In this document: one piece after another, positions 45,677 through 54,707 of the stretch | Numbering within the stretch: the first letter of the stretch is position 1 | Layout: each line of letters opens with the position of its first letter | Assembly: GCF_007748195.1 (NCBI RefSeq) | Contig: NZ_CP037920.1 | Span: forward strand, 6,387,300-6,451,299 | Direction: 5' to 3' | Length of the DNA stretch: 64,000 nucleotides | From: Gimesia aquarii | GTDB taxonomy: Bacteria; Planctomycetota; Planctomycetia; Planctomycetales; Planctomycetaceae | Translations under genes and position numbers: made by a program | The notes under the pieces: generated by a model | Told to the model about the DNA's origin: nothing | The model's input: the letters and a program-made list of their open reading frames with translations, nothing else | The model's database searches: none

Positions 45677-46036
45677 ATGGTCTTACTGCATGCGTTACCC
45701 ATGCTGCATAATCACCTCTTCATCGCCATCACGCTGATTGTACTCGGCTTTCTGGGGATGCTGCTGCAGCGAAATGCACTTGCAACCGTGTTCTCACTCT
45801 TAATCTGGTTGCAGGGAGCGGGCCTGATTTTTACGAGCTATAGTCAGTACCAAAACTCACGAGAAGGAAATCTTTATTTTCTCATCATCCTGTTTCTCGT
45901 TTTGACGTTGCTCAGTACACTCGCCGCACTCATATTTCGACTACGCGAATCCGAGGAACAGGACAACCTGGTAAGAGGAACCGACGAACCACAGAGTGTT
46001 TCCCAGAGTCAGGAAGGAACGCGCGATCGTGGCTAA
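45677..46036 (+). CDS. NuoK-like subunit lacking both conserved glutamates
   Basis: A 119-residue protein with three helices; GGGAGG precedes the ATG at 45677. The pattern LIVLGFLGMLLQRNALATVF, SLLIWLQGAGLIF and EGNLYFLIILFLVLTLLSTL aligns with NuoK (GxxGxxxRRNxxxxLMSIExMLNAxNL; DGQxFxLFxxxxAAAExAxGLA). The membrane glutamates equivalent to E. coli Glu36 and Glu72 fall at L42 and L78. No acidic residue at all occurs between residues 11 and 62. The gene overlaps the next GTG by 8 bases. A charged tail after residue 90 is extra. Confidence 0.75.
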   Translation: MVLLHALPMLHNHLFIAITLIVLGFLGMLLQRNALATVFSLLIWLQGAGLIFTSYSQYQNSREGNLYFLIILFLVLTLLSTLAALIFRLRESEEQDNLVRGTDEPQSVSQSQEGTRDRG

Positions 46037-47915
46037 AACCATCACGTTGTTACTTCAACTGAGTTTGATTATCCCCTTTGTGATGGTGATTGTCTCAGCG
46101 CTGATTGGTCTTCGCGTGCTAAAAGGCAATCCGCGCTGGCCCGCCCTGATTGGCGTCTCACTCACAACCATAGTGGCGTTGACATCAACACTTTTTTTCC
46201 GATCCACAATTCACAGTCAATCATATTCTCAGACTTTATTACATTGGCTCACACTTTCAGATCACCCGGAAGTGGCTCTGCAGATTGGTGTCCTGTTTGA
46301 CCCCCTCAGCCTTTCCTTTTTTATGCTGATCTCGTTAGTTTCACTCTTTTATCTAGTATTGAATAGTACATGGTCTGTTCCTTTCGCTTCAACTTCCCAC
46401 TCCAGCAGTCGTTTTACTTCGCTCCTGTTTTTAATGTGCTTCTTCGCCACGAGTGGCATCGTGCTCTCGACGAATTTCCTCCAATTACTGTTTTTCTGGT
46501 TCTGTTTATCAATGAGCATGAACCTGCTGCATGAAGTCACTCTCAACTTTGACACTCTCTCAGAACAACCACGTCGACAATGGTGGGGCTGGAATGCGTT
46601 TTCGGACGGCATGTTGCTTCTGGCTGTGTTTTTGATTGCAGACAATTTCAAAACAGTGAGTTACCTGCAATGCCTGCATCCGAGTGCCATCCAGGCCGTC
46701 CACATCAAAAACTCTGCCGCACTGCCAGGAATCGGAGTCGTGCTCTTCTTTGCCGCCCTGCCTCGACTGGGATTGTTTCCCGCTTCCACACTTGTCCTCA
46801 GCAATGAACGTCCCTGGAGTTCTTCGTCTCTAGCTGTGTTAAACCTGTTGGCGCTACCAGCGGGCCTGTTTTTACTACTTCGCTGCTCACCAATATTGCA
46901 GGCAGACGAAGCTAATCAACGGCTGTTGATTCAGGTAGGAAGTGCCTCCGCATTTCTGACGATGTTTTCCGCGATGAGTCTCTCTCCCCGTCAATACGGA
47001 GATCGCTTCCTGTGCTGGATTTCTACTACTCTGGGGGGAATGGGGGTTGCGATTCTAGGAATAAATGCCCCTCATTCGCTATCTCTGGTCCTGACAATGA
47101 TCTTACTTGACGGCTGTGTTTTCTCAGTCTTGATTCCGATGATCTGCCTGTTGCGAGCCAATGCCCTTTCTGCACATTCTTTGACTGCGTTTAAAATTTG
47201 TTATTTACTGCTCATGGTGGCTGAGCTCATTGGCCTTGGTTCACTGCTCGATCCATTAATTTTAGCTAGAAGCATGGCAAGTGACACGCGTGCCGAATTG
47301 ATGGTCTGGTTGATGATCCTGAATATCGCTGGAACTACATTCGGATTCGCCCGGTTTTATTTTTCACTCAATTTCAAATGGACGTCTTCTACTTCTTCAT
47401 GGAAGATGTCCCTGCTCCCACTCTGGGGAATCTCGCTTCTGATCAGCCTGACCGGTATATTCCTCTTATTGTCAGTCCCATTCTTCCAGCAAGTCTGGCC
47501 TGGGTTGACAAGGCAGGGAATGGAAAATCCGTTTGAACGTGACTGGTTCTTGTGCAGCGTGTTCTGTATGGCAATCATATTATCAATGGTTCTGGCCTGG
47601 ATGTGCGCGCCAAAAACAGATGTCAGCACATCAACGGAAAAACCAAAGTCCGCGTTCATTAATCTGGGACAGTCCCATTTCTATTCTCTTCGAATTCTGA
47701 ACCAGACATTGATCAATCCCCTGCATGTCATCGCAAAAATGATGTTCCTACTTGATGGCTGGATTCTCAATCGATTCAGTCGGGCTTCTCTCGAAAAGAC
47801 TCCTCGTTACTGGGGACACATTTTACATCAGATGCAGAATGGCCAATTTGCATTCCAGACTCTGGTTTTGCTGTTTACCCTTTCCATTTTGATGATCGTG
47901 ATACTGATATTGTAG
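46029..47915 (+). CDS. NuoL-like antiporter-type subunit, degenerate
   Basis: About 628 residues with 14 or more helices; GTG start at 46029 with an AGGAAGGAA site. The hallmark IGVLFDPLSLSFFMLISLVS corresponds to the NuoL DPLS helix. The channel glutamate motif (GWExVGxxSY) is replaced by LFFWFCLSMSMNLL, and the KAFxxNRxGD lysine helix by QWWGWNAFSDGMLLLAVFLI, where the lysine position is glutamine. The lateral helix and last helix are present at the C-terminus. Subunit L pumps protons in complex I and Mrp antiporters; loss of these residues makes standard pumping unlikely. Confidence 0.75.
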   Translation: MAKTITLLLQLSLIIPFVMVIVSALIGLRVLKGNPRWPALIGVSLTTIVALTSTLFFRSTIHSQSYSQTLLHWLTLSDHPEVALQIGVLFDPLSLSFFMLISLVSLFYLVLNSTWSVPFASTSHSSSRFTSLLFLMCFFATSGIVLSTNFLQLLFFWFCLSMSMNLLHEVTLNFDTLSEQPRRQWWGWNAFSDGMLLLAVFLIADNFKTVSYLQCLHPSAIQAVHIKNSAALPGIGVVLFFAALPRLGLFPASTLVLSNERPWSSSSLAVLNLLALPAGLFLLLRCSPILQADEANQRLLIQVGSASAFLTMFSAMSLSPRQYGDRFLCWISTTLGGMGVAILGINAPHSLSLVLTMILLDGCVFSVLIPMICLLRANALSAHSLTAFKICYLLLMVAELIGLGSLLDPLILARSMASDTRAELMVWLMILNIAGTTFGFARFYFSLNFKWTSSTSSWKMSLLPLWGISLLISLTGIFLLLSVPFFQQVWPGLTRQGMENPFERDWFLCSVFCMAIILSMVLAWMCAPKTDVSTSTEKPKSAFINLGQSHFYSLRILNQTLINPLHVIAKMMFLLDGWILNRFSRASLEKTPRYWGHILHQMQNGQFAFQTLVLLFTLSILMIVILIL

Positions 47916-47982
47916 ATCTAAGCACCGTCGTTCGTTTCAAAATTCTTACTGCTTACGAAATCAAATTCGCTTCGAGCCATAC

Positions 47983-49620
47983 ATGAACTCATTCCTGAAT
48001 CCCATCATTTCGCTGGCACCCGTTTTACTGGTCGCGATGCCAGTTGCCGGCGCCTGTTTTGGATGGGGGATTTCAAAATTAGGACTTGAATTCAATCGCT
48101 GGACTTCATTTTCTAATACGATTGTCACTGTTCTGATCCTGGGAACTGTGATATTTGCTCCCTTCAGAAAAGGCACGCAAGAGCAAATAGACTCACAACC
48201 GACGCGCCAAATCTCTGTTACTCTGAAACTTCCTGAAGTGACATCTGCTCAATCTGATGCTGTCTCTCCACGTACCTTCAAATGGTCTCTCGATTCCACG
48301 AGCGTCTGGTTTTTATTGCTGCCAACCTGCCTGTGGCCGATTCTGGTTCTCTTTTCGCACCAGATAATTGATGCTTCACGATTGCATTATTTTCTCCTGC
48401 TGCTTTTACAGTCAGTGCTCACAGGCGTCTTGGTCTCATATGATCTCATCAGTTTTCTTTCTTTTTTACTGCTCACCACGTTTTGTATGCTCTGCCTGAT
48501 CCGTCTCTGGAGCGGTTCTCGTTTCCGTGATGAATTTGAAAGCACAATGTACTTGCAGTTTCTTGGTGATGGGCTCATTCTCGGCGGGCTGTTATTGGCG
48601 GCCGTTGGCTATCAGTGGATGCAGGGAGTCCTACTCGAAGCACCACAGCCGGTCACATTTCAAATGACTCAGCTTTTGCAGGGCACCGCCAGCGACTTGT
48701 CACTCTACCCACTGGCCAAGGCTTATTGGAGTACGATTTCGCCCTGGATATTCTTACTTCTGCTGACGGGCTTTACGATCAAAGGTATGTTCTTTCCCGT
48801 ACATTACGGTGTGACACAGTGGTTGCATGTTGTCTCAGCGCAGCCCCTCTCTAAACCACTTCCGGTCGGCTGGTATCTGGTGCTGTTGGCACTGATAACA
48901 AAAATCTGCATTTACGGCATGATCCGCTTTATGATTCCCTTGAATTCTACAGTTGGTTCCCAGCTCTCTTCTGTTCTGGCGTTCTGGGGCGCTTGTGGTT
49001 TTCTACTGGCGGCACTCATTGCGTTTGTCCGCCGCGACCTGTTGCAAATCGTTGTCTGGTTTTTAATCGGACAGACTGCTTTAACATTGACTGTTTTATT
49101 TACAGCTGGATCAGCGTCCGTCTCGAACTTCATCTTGTTGAACGTGATTCAAGGCCTCGCCTGCTGTCTCCTCTTACTGACAACTCCGCTGATCTCCGAT
49201 CAGAAATTCAGTCGAACCAACAAACTGCTCCTTATGGTTTCAGCACTCTCAGTCATGACACTCATCGGTGCACCTGGACTGGGAGGCTTCACTGCACTGA
49301 TCGCTTTTCTCTGGAGTCTTGTCAATCAAAGTCTCGTTATTGGCTTTTGCTACCTGCTGGGCACGCTGTTGTTCAATCTCACTTTGATACGCGCGTTCTG
49401 GCAACTTGTAAAGCAGGAACACCAGGAGACATATGCTCTGAATGACGACAAAAAGACTGCTCTCAACGAAAAACTCGGACTTGCCTGTCTCGCGTTCAGT
49501 CCTGCGATGGCACTGATTCTCTTCATGGGAATTTCACCCACCACTCTGACAGAAACGAGTTCCTTCGCGCTGCACGAAAGTCACGTTCATTCTTCCGAAA
49601 GTCCCACCACCGAAAACTGA
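47983..49620 (+). CDS. NuoM/N-like antiporter-type subunit, partly degenerate
   Basis: A 545-residue polytopic protein. FTIKGMFFPVHYGVTQWLHV parallels the NuoM signature (K.P..PfHtWLPdAH) and retains its lysine; LLALITKICIYGMIRFMIPL matches LLKmGtYGllRf with the second lysine. The first-channel glutamate (DLllFfvfwElmLiP) is replaced in DLISFLSFLLLTTFCMLCLI. A histidine-rich tail (HESHVHSSES) is unusual. It ends the complex I-like operon, its stop codon abutting the stop of the convergent esterase gene with no spacer. Confidence 0.75.
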   Translation: MNSFLNPIISLAPVLLVAMPVAGACFGWGISKLGLEFNRWTSFSNTIVTVLILGTVIFAPFRKGTQEQIDSQPTRQISVTLKLPEVTSAQSDAVSPRTFKWSLDSTSVWFLLLPTCLWPILVLFSHQIIDASRLHYFLLLLLQSVLTGVLVSYDLISFLSFLLLTTFCMLCLIRLWSGSRFRDEFESTMYLQFLGDGLILGGLLLAAVGYQWMQGVLLEAPQPVTFQMTQLLQGTASDLSLYPLAKAYWSTISPWIFLLLLTGFTIKGMFFPVHYGVTQWLHVVSAQPLSKPLPVGWYLVLLALITKICIYGMIRFMIPLNSTVGSQLSSVLAFWGACGFLLAALIAFVRRDLLQIVVWFLIGQTALTLTVLFTAGSASVSNFILLNVIQGLACCLLLLTTPLISDQKFSRTNKLLLMVSALSVMTLIGAPGLGGFTALIAFLWSLVNQSLVIGFCYLLGTLLFNLTLIRAFWQLVKQEHQETYALNDDKKTALNEKLGLACLAFSPAMALILFMGISPTTLTETSSFALHESHVHSSESPTTEN

Positions 49621-52212
49621 TCAGTTATCGGCTGCTTCGTAGAGCACCACTTTCTGGGCATCACCCTCTGATTGAAATTCGTAATGTGAACCGGCCGATA
49701 ACGTGTAAACTTCCCTGCGATTGTTGACCGAGCGCCGGTACGTGAGCGGCGTCGCTGTGTCGAACGCATGGGACTCCCCTGGTTTCAATTTATAAGGTCC
49801 ACCCCAATCGCTGTAAGGACTTTTGAGTTCGTACTCGATTTCCTTTTTAGTCAGATTGGTAATCTTGAGTTCCGGTACTGAGAATGTCGCCAATAATTGT
49901 GGGGCAGCCCAGTTGACCTGATTCACTCGATATCTGCCAAAGCCTAATTCAATATCAGGAATGACGGTGGTGGAGGCGGGGCCTTGTTTGGTCCAGCCAT
50001 CCCAGGCGGCTTGTACAAGTTCTTGCATTTTTTTCTGATTGATTTTTGCGTCCTGTGGTTGATACTTCGGAGCAAAGCGCGCATTCCCGCCGATTTGAGA
50101 GTCTCCTTCCCAATCCAGACGTAGTGTCCGCTTGGAATAAGTGGGTTCCTGAATATCCGGTTCGACATCCTGACTCACCGCCAGGGAATATTCGGCAAAG
50201 GGAATCCACTCTTTATCCGATGCTGACTTCTTGATCGCCAGGGAAATCGCAGCTTGAGGTACGACAAACCGGAACTGATTTCGGCCATCTTTTTTGGCTT
50301 TCCCTCCATCTTCTACCTGAATCGGTTTCGTTAAAATCAGCTCTGACCAGATTTGCACATTGTCACCGTATCGTTTTAAGTCAGGAAACACTTGTTGCAG
50401 CGTTTTCGGATCGGCCAGGGGATCAAAAGAATGACCGGGGATGTCCAAGACTGGAATCCGCGCGATATCTGCCTCGACCAGCATGTCTGTTAACGGTTTG
50501 AGCATGCTGGGGGCCACTCCGATTTGCAAATCGGACACTTTGGGAATGTCGCTTACGGGCCTGCCTAGCGATGTCAGTCGTTTGACTTTTGCCTGGGGTT
50601 TGGTGGAATCCAGGGCAGCGATTGTTAGTCCAAAGCTCAATGAAATCCCTTTTTTATCGGTGGAAACTTCACTGGGTGAGAGTCTCATGCGGGGATGATA
50701 GACGGGTAAAGGCCAAATGGCATCGACGATGTCACTCGCTTCGTCGAAGTTCAACTGCTTTTCCAACTCATCAACCAACCCCGGTACGATGGCTTTCACT
50801 TCTTGTTCAATTCGTCCTTTACTGCCATAAATCCCACTGACTAAACCACTAGAAACTCTGTCTGATGTCATGCCGATGCCCCGTGTGGAAACACCATAGG
50901 GTCCGGAAACATTCCAGTTATCCTGTGGAATATTAAAGCGGGTGCGCAATAGTCGAAGCCGAATCTGGTTGTTCTGAATATAAGGTCTCACATCAAAGCT
51001 CAACCAGACGGGGCGCTGATAGCCGATACTTACGGAAATCGGGCCGGCGACGGCAGAGTGACGGTTACCGGAAACATAAGTCGTATTGATCGAAAGGTTC
51101 ACTTTCTGGATACCCAGTTGAATGTTGAGGGTGCCTGCCGCATAGGCTTCAATGGCCGCTCTGGCTAATTCACCTTGATACGAGATTCCGGAAAACTGGA
51201 CAGAGAAGCTGCGCCCCTGGGCGACAGTCGAATCGTAAATGTCATTGATACGTCCGACCAACATATCTTTGGGAACCATACTGGGAACGGCGTCGGCTAA
51301 CGACTTCAGAAACTGATTTCCCAGGCGTACCGAGACGGCATCGTCGATAATTAATGCTGGTGTGAAAGGACTCTTCGGGTCGACGTCCGCCGGTTGTTTT
51401 CGATCTGGCTTGACCAGCAATGGTGCATTGGAATCGGGAACGAGAGAAGGGTTTTGCATCCAGTCGAAGAGCGGCTTTGTGTAGGCCACTTTCCAGACAT
51501 CATGTCCCACCTTCGGTTCGGTAAAACGTGGAGTGCCACCCGCCTCTTTGATCGCTTTAATCATCCGTTCTGACTCGACGGGAAGTACAACGCGATCGTC
51601 GGCACCGTGAAAGGCCCAAATCGGAACCTCTTTCAATTTTGAAGCCCATTCGGTTTTTCCACCACCTGACATGGGTACAACGGCTGACCAGCGTTTAGGA
51701 AATGCTGCCGCCATACTGAAGGCACCATAGCCTCCCATCGACCAGCCTGTTAAAATTTGTTGACGGGCGTCAATAGAATAGTCCTGCATTACCGCATCCA
51801 GAATTTTGAGCGCCCGTTTACCATCACTGGTCTCCGCTAACCAACCTCCCAATAAACGTTCTTTCATGTTCTCTGCTTGGGGAAACACAACGACGAACGG
51901 AAAATCATCCGCTTGCTGTTTCACGATCGGACCGAGCCCGACCTGTGTTTGCTTGAGACCATCGTTTCCACGTTCACCAGCGCCATGCAGAAACAGAATC
52001 ACCGGATATTTTTTCTCCGGTGAGTAAGCCTTGGGAATAAACACGACATATCGGTGTTCACTTGCTTGGTCTTGATAGGTTGCGTTGACGAATCCCGTTT
52101 TGACCGGTTTTGTTTGGGCTTGAAGAACTGCCGAAGAATTCAGCAATAATATCAAAAGCAGCATTAATAAGCTTGGGAATGCAAACGTCCGATGTGTTGG
52201 TTTTGACAGCAT
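49621..52212 (-). CDS. Secreted alpha/beta hydrolase (esterase) with long C-terminal extension
   Basis: An 863-residue exported protein with a signal peptide (LLMLLLILLLNSSAVLQAQ). Residues about 40-270 are a phospholipase/carboxylesterase-like hydrolase: ILFLHGAGERG, the nucleophile elbow GWSMGGYGA, the acid in FHGADDRVV and the histidine in VGHDVW. The remaining 590 residues are beta-rich, of a planctomycete-type extension I cannot name, with repeated LxIxLxVP-type strands and a closing region on KPGESHAFDTATPLTYRR. Short-chain ester cleavage outside the cell (for example acetyl or feruloyl groups) is a reasonable guess. It is transcribed alone. Confidence 0.8.
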   Translation of the reverse strand: MLSKPTHRTFAFPSLLMLLLILLLNSSAVLQAQTKPVKTGFVNATYQDQASEHRYVVFIPKAYSPEKKYPVILFLHGAGERGNDGLKQTQVGLGPIVKQQADDFPFVVVFPQAENMKERLLGGWLAETSDGKRALKILDAVMQDYSIDARQQILTGWSMGGYGAFSMAAAFPKRWSAVVPMSGGGKTEWASKLKEVPIWAFHGADDRVVLPVESERMIKAIKEAGGTPRFTEPKVGHDVWKVAYTKPLFDWMQNPSLVPDSNAPLLVKPDRKQPADVDPKSPFTPALIIDDAVSVRLGNQFLKSLADAVPSMVPKDMLVGRINDIYDSTVAQGRSFSVQFSGISYQGELARAAIEAYAAGTLNIQLGIQKVNLSINTTYVSGNRHSAVAGPISVSIGYQRPVWLSFDVRPYIQNNQIRLRLLRTRFNIPQDNWNVSGPYGVSTRGIGMTSDRVSSGLVSGIYGSKGRIEQEVKAIVPGLVDELEKQLNFDEASDIVDAIWPLPVYHPRMRLSPSEVSTDKKGISLSFGLTIAALDSTKPQAKVKRLTSLGRPVSDIPKVSDLQIGVAPSMLKPLTDMLVEADIARIPVLDIPGHSFDPLADPKTLQQVFPDLKRYGDNVQIWSELILTKPIQVEDGGKAKKDGRNQFRFVVPQAAISLAIKKSASDKEWIPFAEYSLAVSQDVEPDIQEPTYSKRTLRLDWEGDSQIGGNARFAPKYQPQDAKINQKKMQELVQAAWDGWTKQGPASTTVIPDIELGFGRYRVNQVNWAAPQLLATFSVPELKITNLTKKEIEYELKSPYSDWGGPYKLKPGESHAFDTATPLTYRRSVNNRREVYTLSAGSHYEFQSEGDAQKVVLYEAADN

Positions 52213-52538
52213 GGGTCCAATCCGTTTCCAGATTCAGTAGAATCGGTTTGAGGGGTCGTTCAATCCTTGATTGAGAGAATTTAGCACCAGGCATTTATCA
52301 GGTGACTCATTACCTGATGTCTCGATTTTTGTTCCTCGAATGGTAACTGTCAACAGAACGCCCGTCTCGAGTCAGTATAATAGTACATTCCCGAAGTCGA
52401 CACCTGGACCGCCCAAAAGCTTATCATAAGAAAACCCTAAAAAGGCAGTGGATTTTAGTCTCATTGGCCCGTTATTTCATAAGATAAAGAACTTATGATT
52501 TTCACAGCATGTATGATTCCCATGAAGAGGACAGCTAA
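52213..52538. other. Divergent intergenic region with a dyad
   Basis: About 330 bases between the divergent esterase and YHYH genes. ATCAGGT (52297-52303) and ACCTGAT (52312-52318) form a perfect 7-bp dyad with an 8-base spacer, a possible operator. No gene is seen. Confidence 0.4.
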
Positions 52539-53438
52539 ATGATCCGATTGCTCGTATTCTGGTCCGCCATCGGTTTGCTTAACTCAGTGCCACTGTTTGG
52601 ATTTCCGCCTCCCGGTTTTCTCCCTGATTTTGGAGGGAATCGAGCTACAAATCAGGTGAAGATCGTCACTAAAGGAAATTACCGCTATATCTATTCCAAT
52701 GGGATACCTGATCACGAAACGGGGCGTTTTCCGAATCGCAACAATCCGAATACGATACGTCCACAACGTCAGGAATTGAGAATTCCTGCCAAGCCACAAG
52801 TGGCACGAAATATGACTCCTGCCGGGCATTCCGCATTTGGAGTTGCTCTCAATGGTGTTCTGTTCGACCCGGGCACTGCCGAGTATTGGAATCGAAATCG
52901 GCGATCTGGTTGGAATTATGAAGCATTGTCCGGAAAAATCAATCTGGGACTCGATCAGAGTAATGCACATGTTCAACCCACGGGTAGCTACCACTATCAT
53001 GGTTTACCTCATGCTCTGATTTCAAAATTAGGCAAGCCGGGACAGGTTGTTGCTATTGGATACGCAGCAGATGGGTTCCCAATTTATTCCCAATATGGGT
53101 ATACCGACGCGAATGATCCCGAGAGCAAAATCAAGAAAATGAAATCAAGCTATCAGATCAAACAGGGAAGAAGACCTAACGGTCCCCGCGGTCAATACGA
53201 TGGAACATTTGTCGCAGATTATGTCTTTGTCGCCGACTCAGGAGATTTGGACGAATGTAATGGTCGCGTAGGAGTGACTCCCGAATACCCTGAGGGGATT
53301 TACCATTATTATTTAACGGAAGATTTTCCATTCATTCCCCGTCATTACCGGGGAACGCCAGATCCCAGCTTTCAAAAGCGTGGACCTGGTCCAGGGGGAA
53401 GGCCACCAGGGCCGCCGCCCGGCAGAAGACCTTTTTAG
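52539..53438 (+). CDS. YHYH domain protein
   Basis: A 299-residue secreted protein with signal peptide LVFWSAIGLLNSVPLFGF. It contains the defining YHYH motif in GSYHYHGLPHAL, plus GVALNGVLFDPGTAEYW, VAIGYAADGFPIYSQYGY and a final GIYHYYLTEDFPFIPRHYRG. The C-terminal 25 residues are Gly/Pro-rich (GPGPGGRPPGPPPGRRP). The domain is widespread in planctomycetes and its function is unknown; metal binding by the histidines is plausible. AGAGGA precedes the ATG. It is convergent with an ECF sigma gene. Confidence 0.88.
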   Translation: MIRLLVFWSAIGLLNSVPLFGFPPPGFLPDFGGNRATNQVKIVTKGNYRYIYSNGIPDHETGRFPNRNNPNTIRPQRQELRIPAKPQVARNMTPAGHSAFGVALNGVLFDPGTAEYWNRNRRSGWNYEALSGKINLGLDQSNAHVQPTGSYHYHGLPHALISKLGKPGQVVAIGYAADGFPIYSQYGYTDANDPESKIKKMKSSYQIKQGRRPNGPRGQYDGTFVADYVFVADSGDLDECNGRVGVTPEYPEGIYHYYLTEDFPFIPRHYRGTPDPSFQKRGPGPGGRPPGPPPGRRPF

Positions 53439-53528
53439 TAAAATTCCAAATCCTGGAATACGTATTAGATTATCACCTAGACAATGAAACCTGATAGAAA
53501 ACACACTGAACCAGAATCGTCTGCTTTT

Positions 53529-54116
53529 TTAGAGCGTACGTGTCTTTGGTTTGGTGTCTCGCATCTGGCTCCGTGCGCGCGAGAGCGTAGGTCCAATCGA
53601 ATTTTCAGGAATGTCCAGATCCGTGCTGATCTGGCGGTAGGACTTTCCCTGCAAATGGTATTGCTCCACGATCTGCGCATCTGCAGCAGGTAGTTGCTTG
53701 ATCATGTTCTGAATTTCTTCCTGATCTTCCTGCAATTGTTGCTGACGAGATTGTTCATCAGGAATGCTCTCTAACTTCGATTGTGTGGCAACATGCCCCA
53801 AGGCTTCAGCCATGCGACGTTCCACCATTTTTTTCACAACCACACGACGAGAAACCACGGTCAGGTAGGTCGCCAGTGAACTGTTCCCGCGAAAGTTGCT
53901 CAGCACCCGATAGTCGTTTGCCAACAGAACTAGAAAGACTTCAGAAAGGAGGTCATCTACGTCGCTGTCAGTAACCCGAACACTGCGGGCGTGGGCGGTG
54001 TGATGAATCACATGCGTAAACAGACCAATGAACCGGTCTACAAAATCCTTCCATGCACCCGGCTCTTCCGCCAGACAGCGTTTGAGCAAATTCTTATCAA
54101 TGTCAGTGAGTGCCAC
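53529..54116 (-). CDS. Sigma-70 family RNA polymerase sigma factor
   Basis: About 195 residues with GTG start at 54116 preceded by GAGG at 6 bases; a TTG at 54128 is in frame but lacks support. Region 2 contains VDDLLSEVFLVLLANDYRVL and FRGNSSLATYLTVVSRRVV. Region 4 contains HLQGKSYRQISTDLDIPENS then IGPTLSRARSQMRD. A Gln/Glu-rich linker (SRQQQLQEDQEEIQNMIKQL) joins the two. No partner anti-sigma gene is adjacent. Regulon unknown. Confidence 0.88.
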   Translation of the reverse strand: MALTDIDKNLLKRCLAEEPGAWKDFVDRFIGLFTHVIHHTAHARSVRVTDSDVDDLLSEVFLVLLANDYRVLSNFRGNSSLATYLTVVSRRVVVKKMVERRMAEALGHVATQSKLESIPDEQSRQQQLQEDQEEIQNMIKQLPAADAQIVEQYHLQGKSYRQISTDLDIPENSIGPTLSRARSQMRDTKPKTRTL

Positions 54117-54707
54117 GAGTCGCCTCAATTCAGTTAAATTGCTACCATCTGGCAGCGAGCTGGTTTAGCCTGCACCCTATTATACGCGGGAACCGATCAT
54201 TCGTGTTGCAAAAAAACAACCGAATTTTAGACGCATGAATTCAGTCAGATTGTTGAATCAATCTGATAATTTTGCCCGAGAACTTTACAATGATCTACGA
54301 TTTAAGGCAATACGACCCCAAAGCATAAACATATAAACACATTCCAGCACCCAGACAAGTACTGAATGCCTGTTAAACTAGACGTTTGAGGCGGAGGGAT
54401 CTAACTGCCAGACTTTTACCAACCCTCAAATCACAAGACATCATTTGCAACAAATCGAAGTCAGTTCCTGAAACTTCTTCCATTTCACTCTCTTATCTTC
54501 GGGTCAATCCAGGACAAAAACTCAACAGTTGTCGCCTCCTGGTGTTAGAGATAGACTGAATTGCATAAAAAGGATCCTGCTTATACAGCGACACATCGAA
54601 CAGCAGGCAGGCTCAGGAAGAAATTAATCCGTTTCAATGGTTTATGAAGAGTTGAAGCGGATTGGTGCATCAGAACATAAGCATTAACGAATCAAGAAGG
54701 AAGATAG
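54117..54707. other. Long intergenic region upstream of sulfatase-esterase gene
   Basis: About 590 bases between divergent genes. I find no gene, strong hairpin or recognisable operator. It should contain the promoters of both flanking genes. Confidence 0.4.

Noticed and set aside
49611-49630. Palindrome ACTGATCAGT at the junction of two convergent genes, considered as a terminator
   Set aside because: The stem is only 5 bp with no loop and no T-run. It is explained by the two abutting TGA/TCA stop codons.
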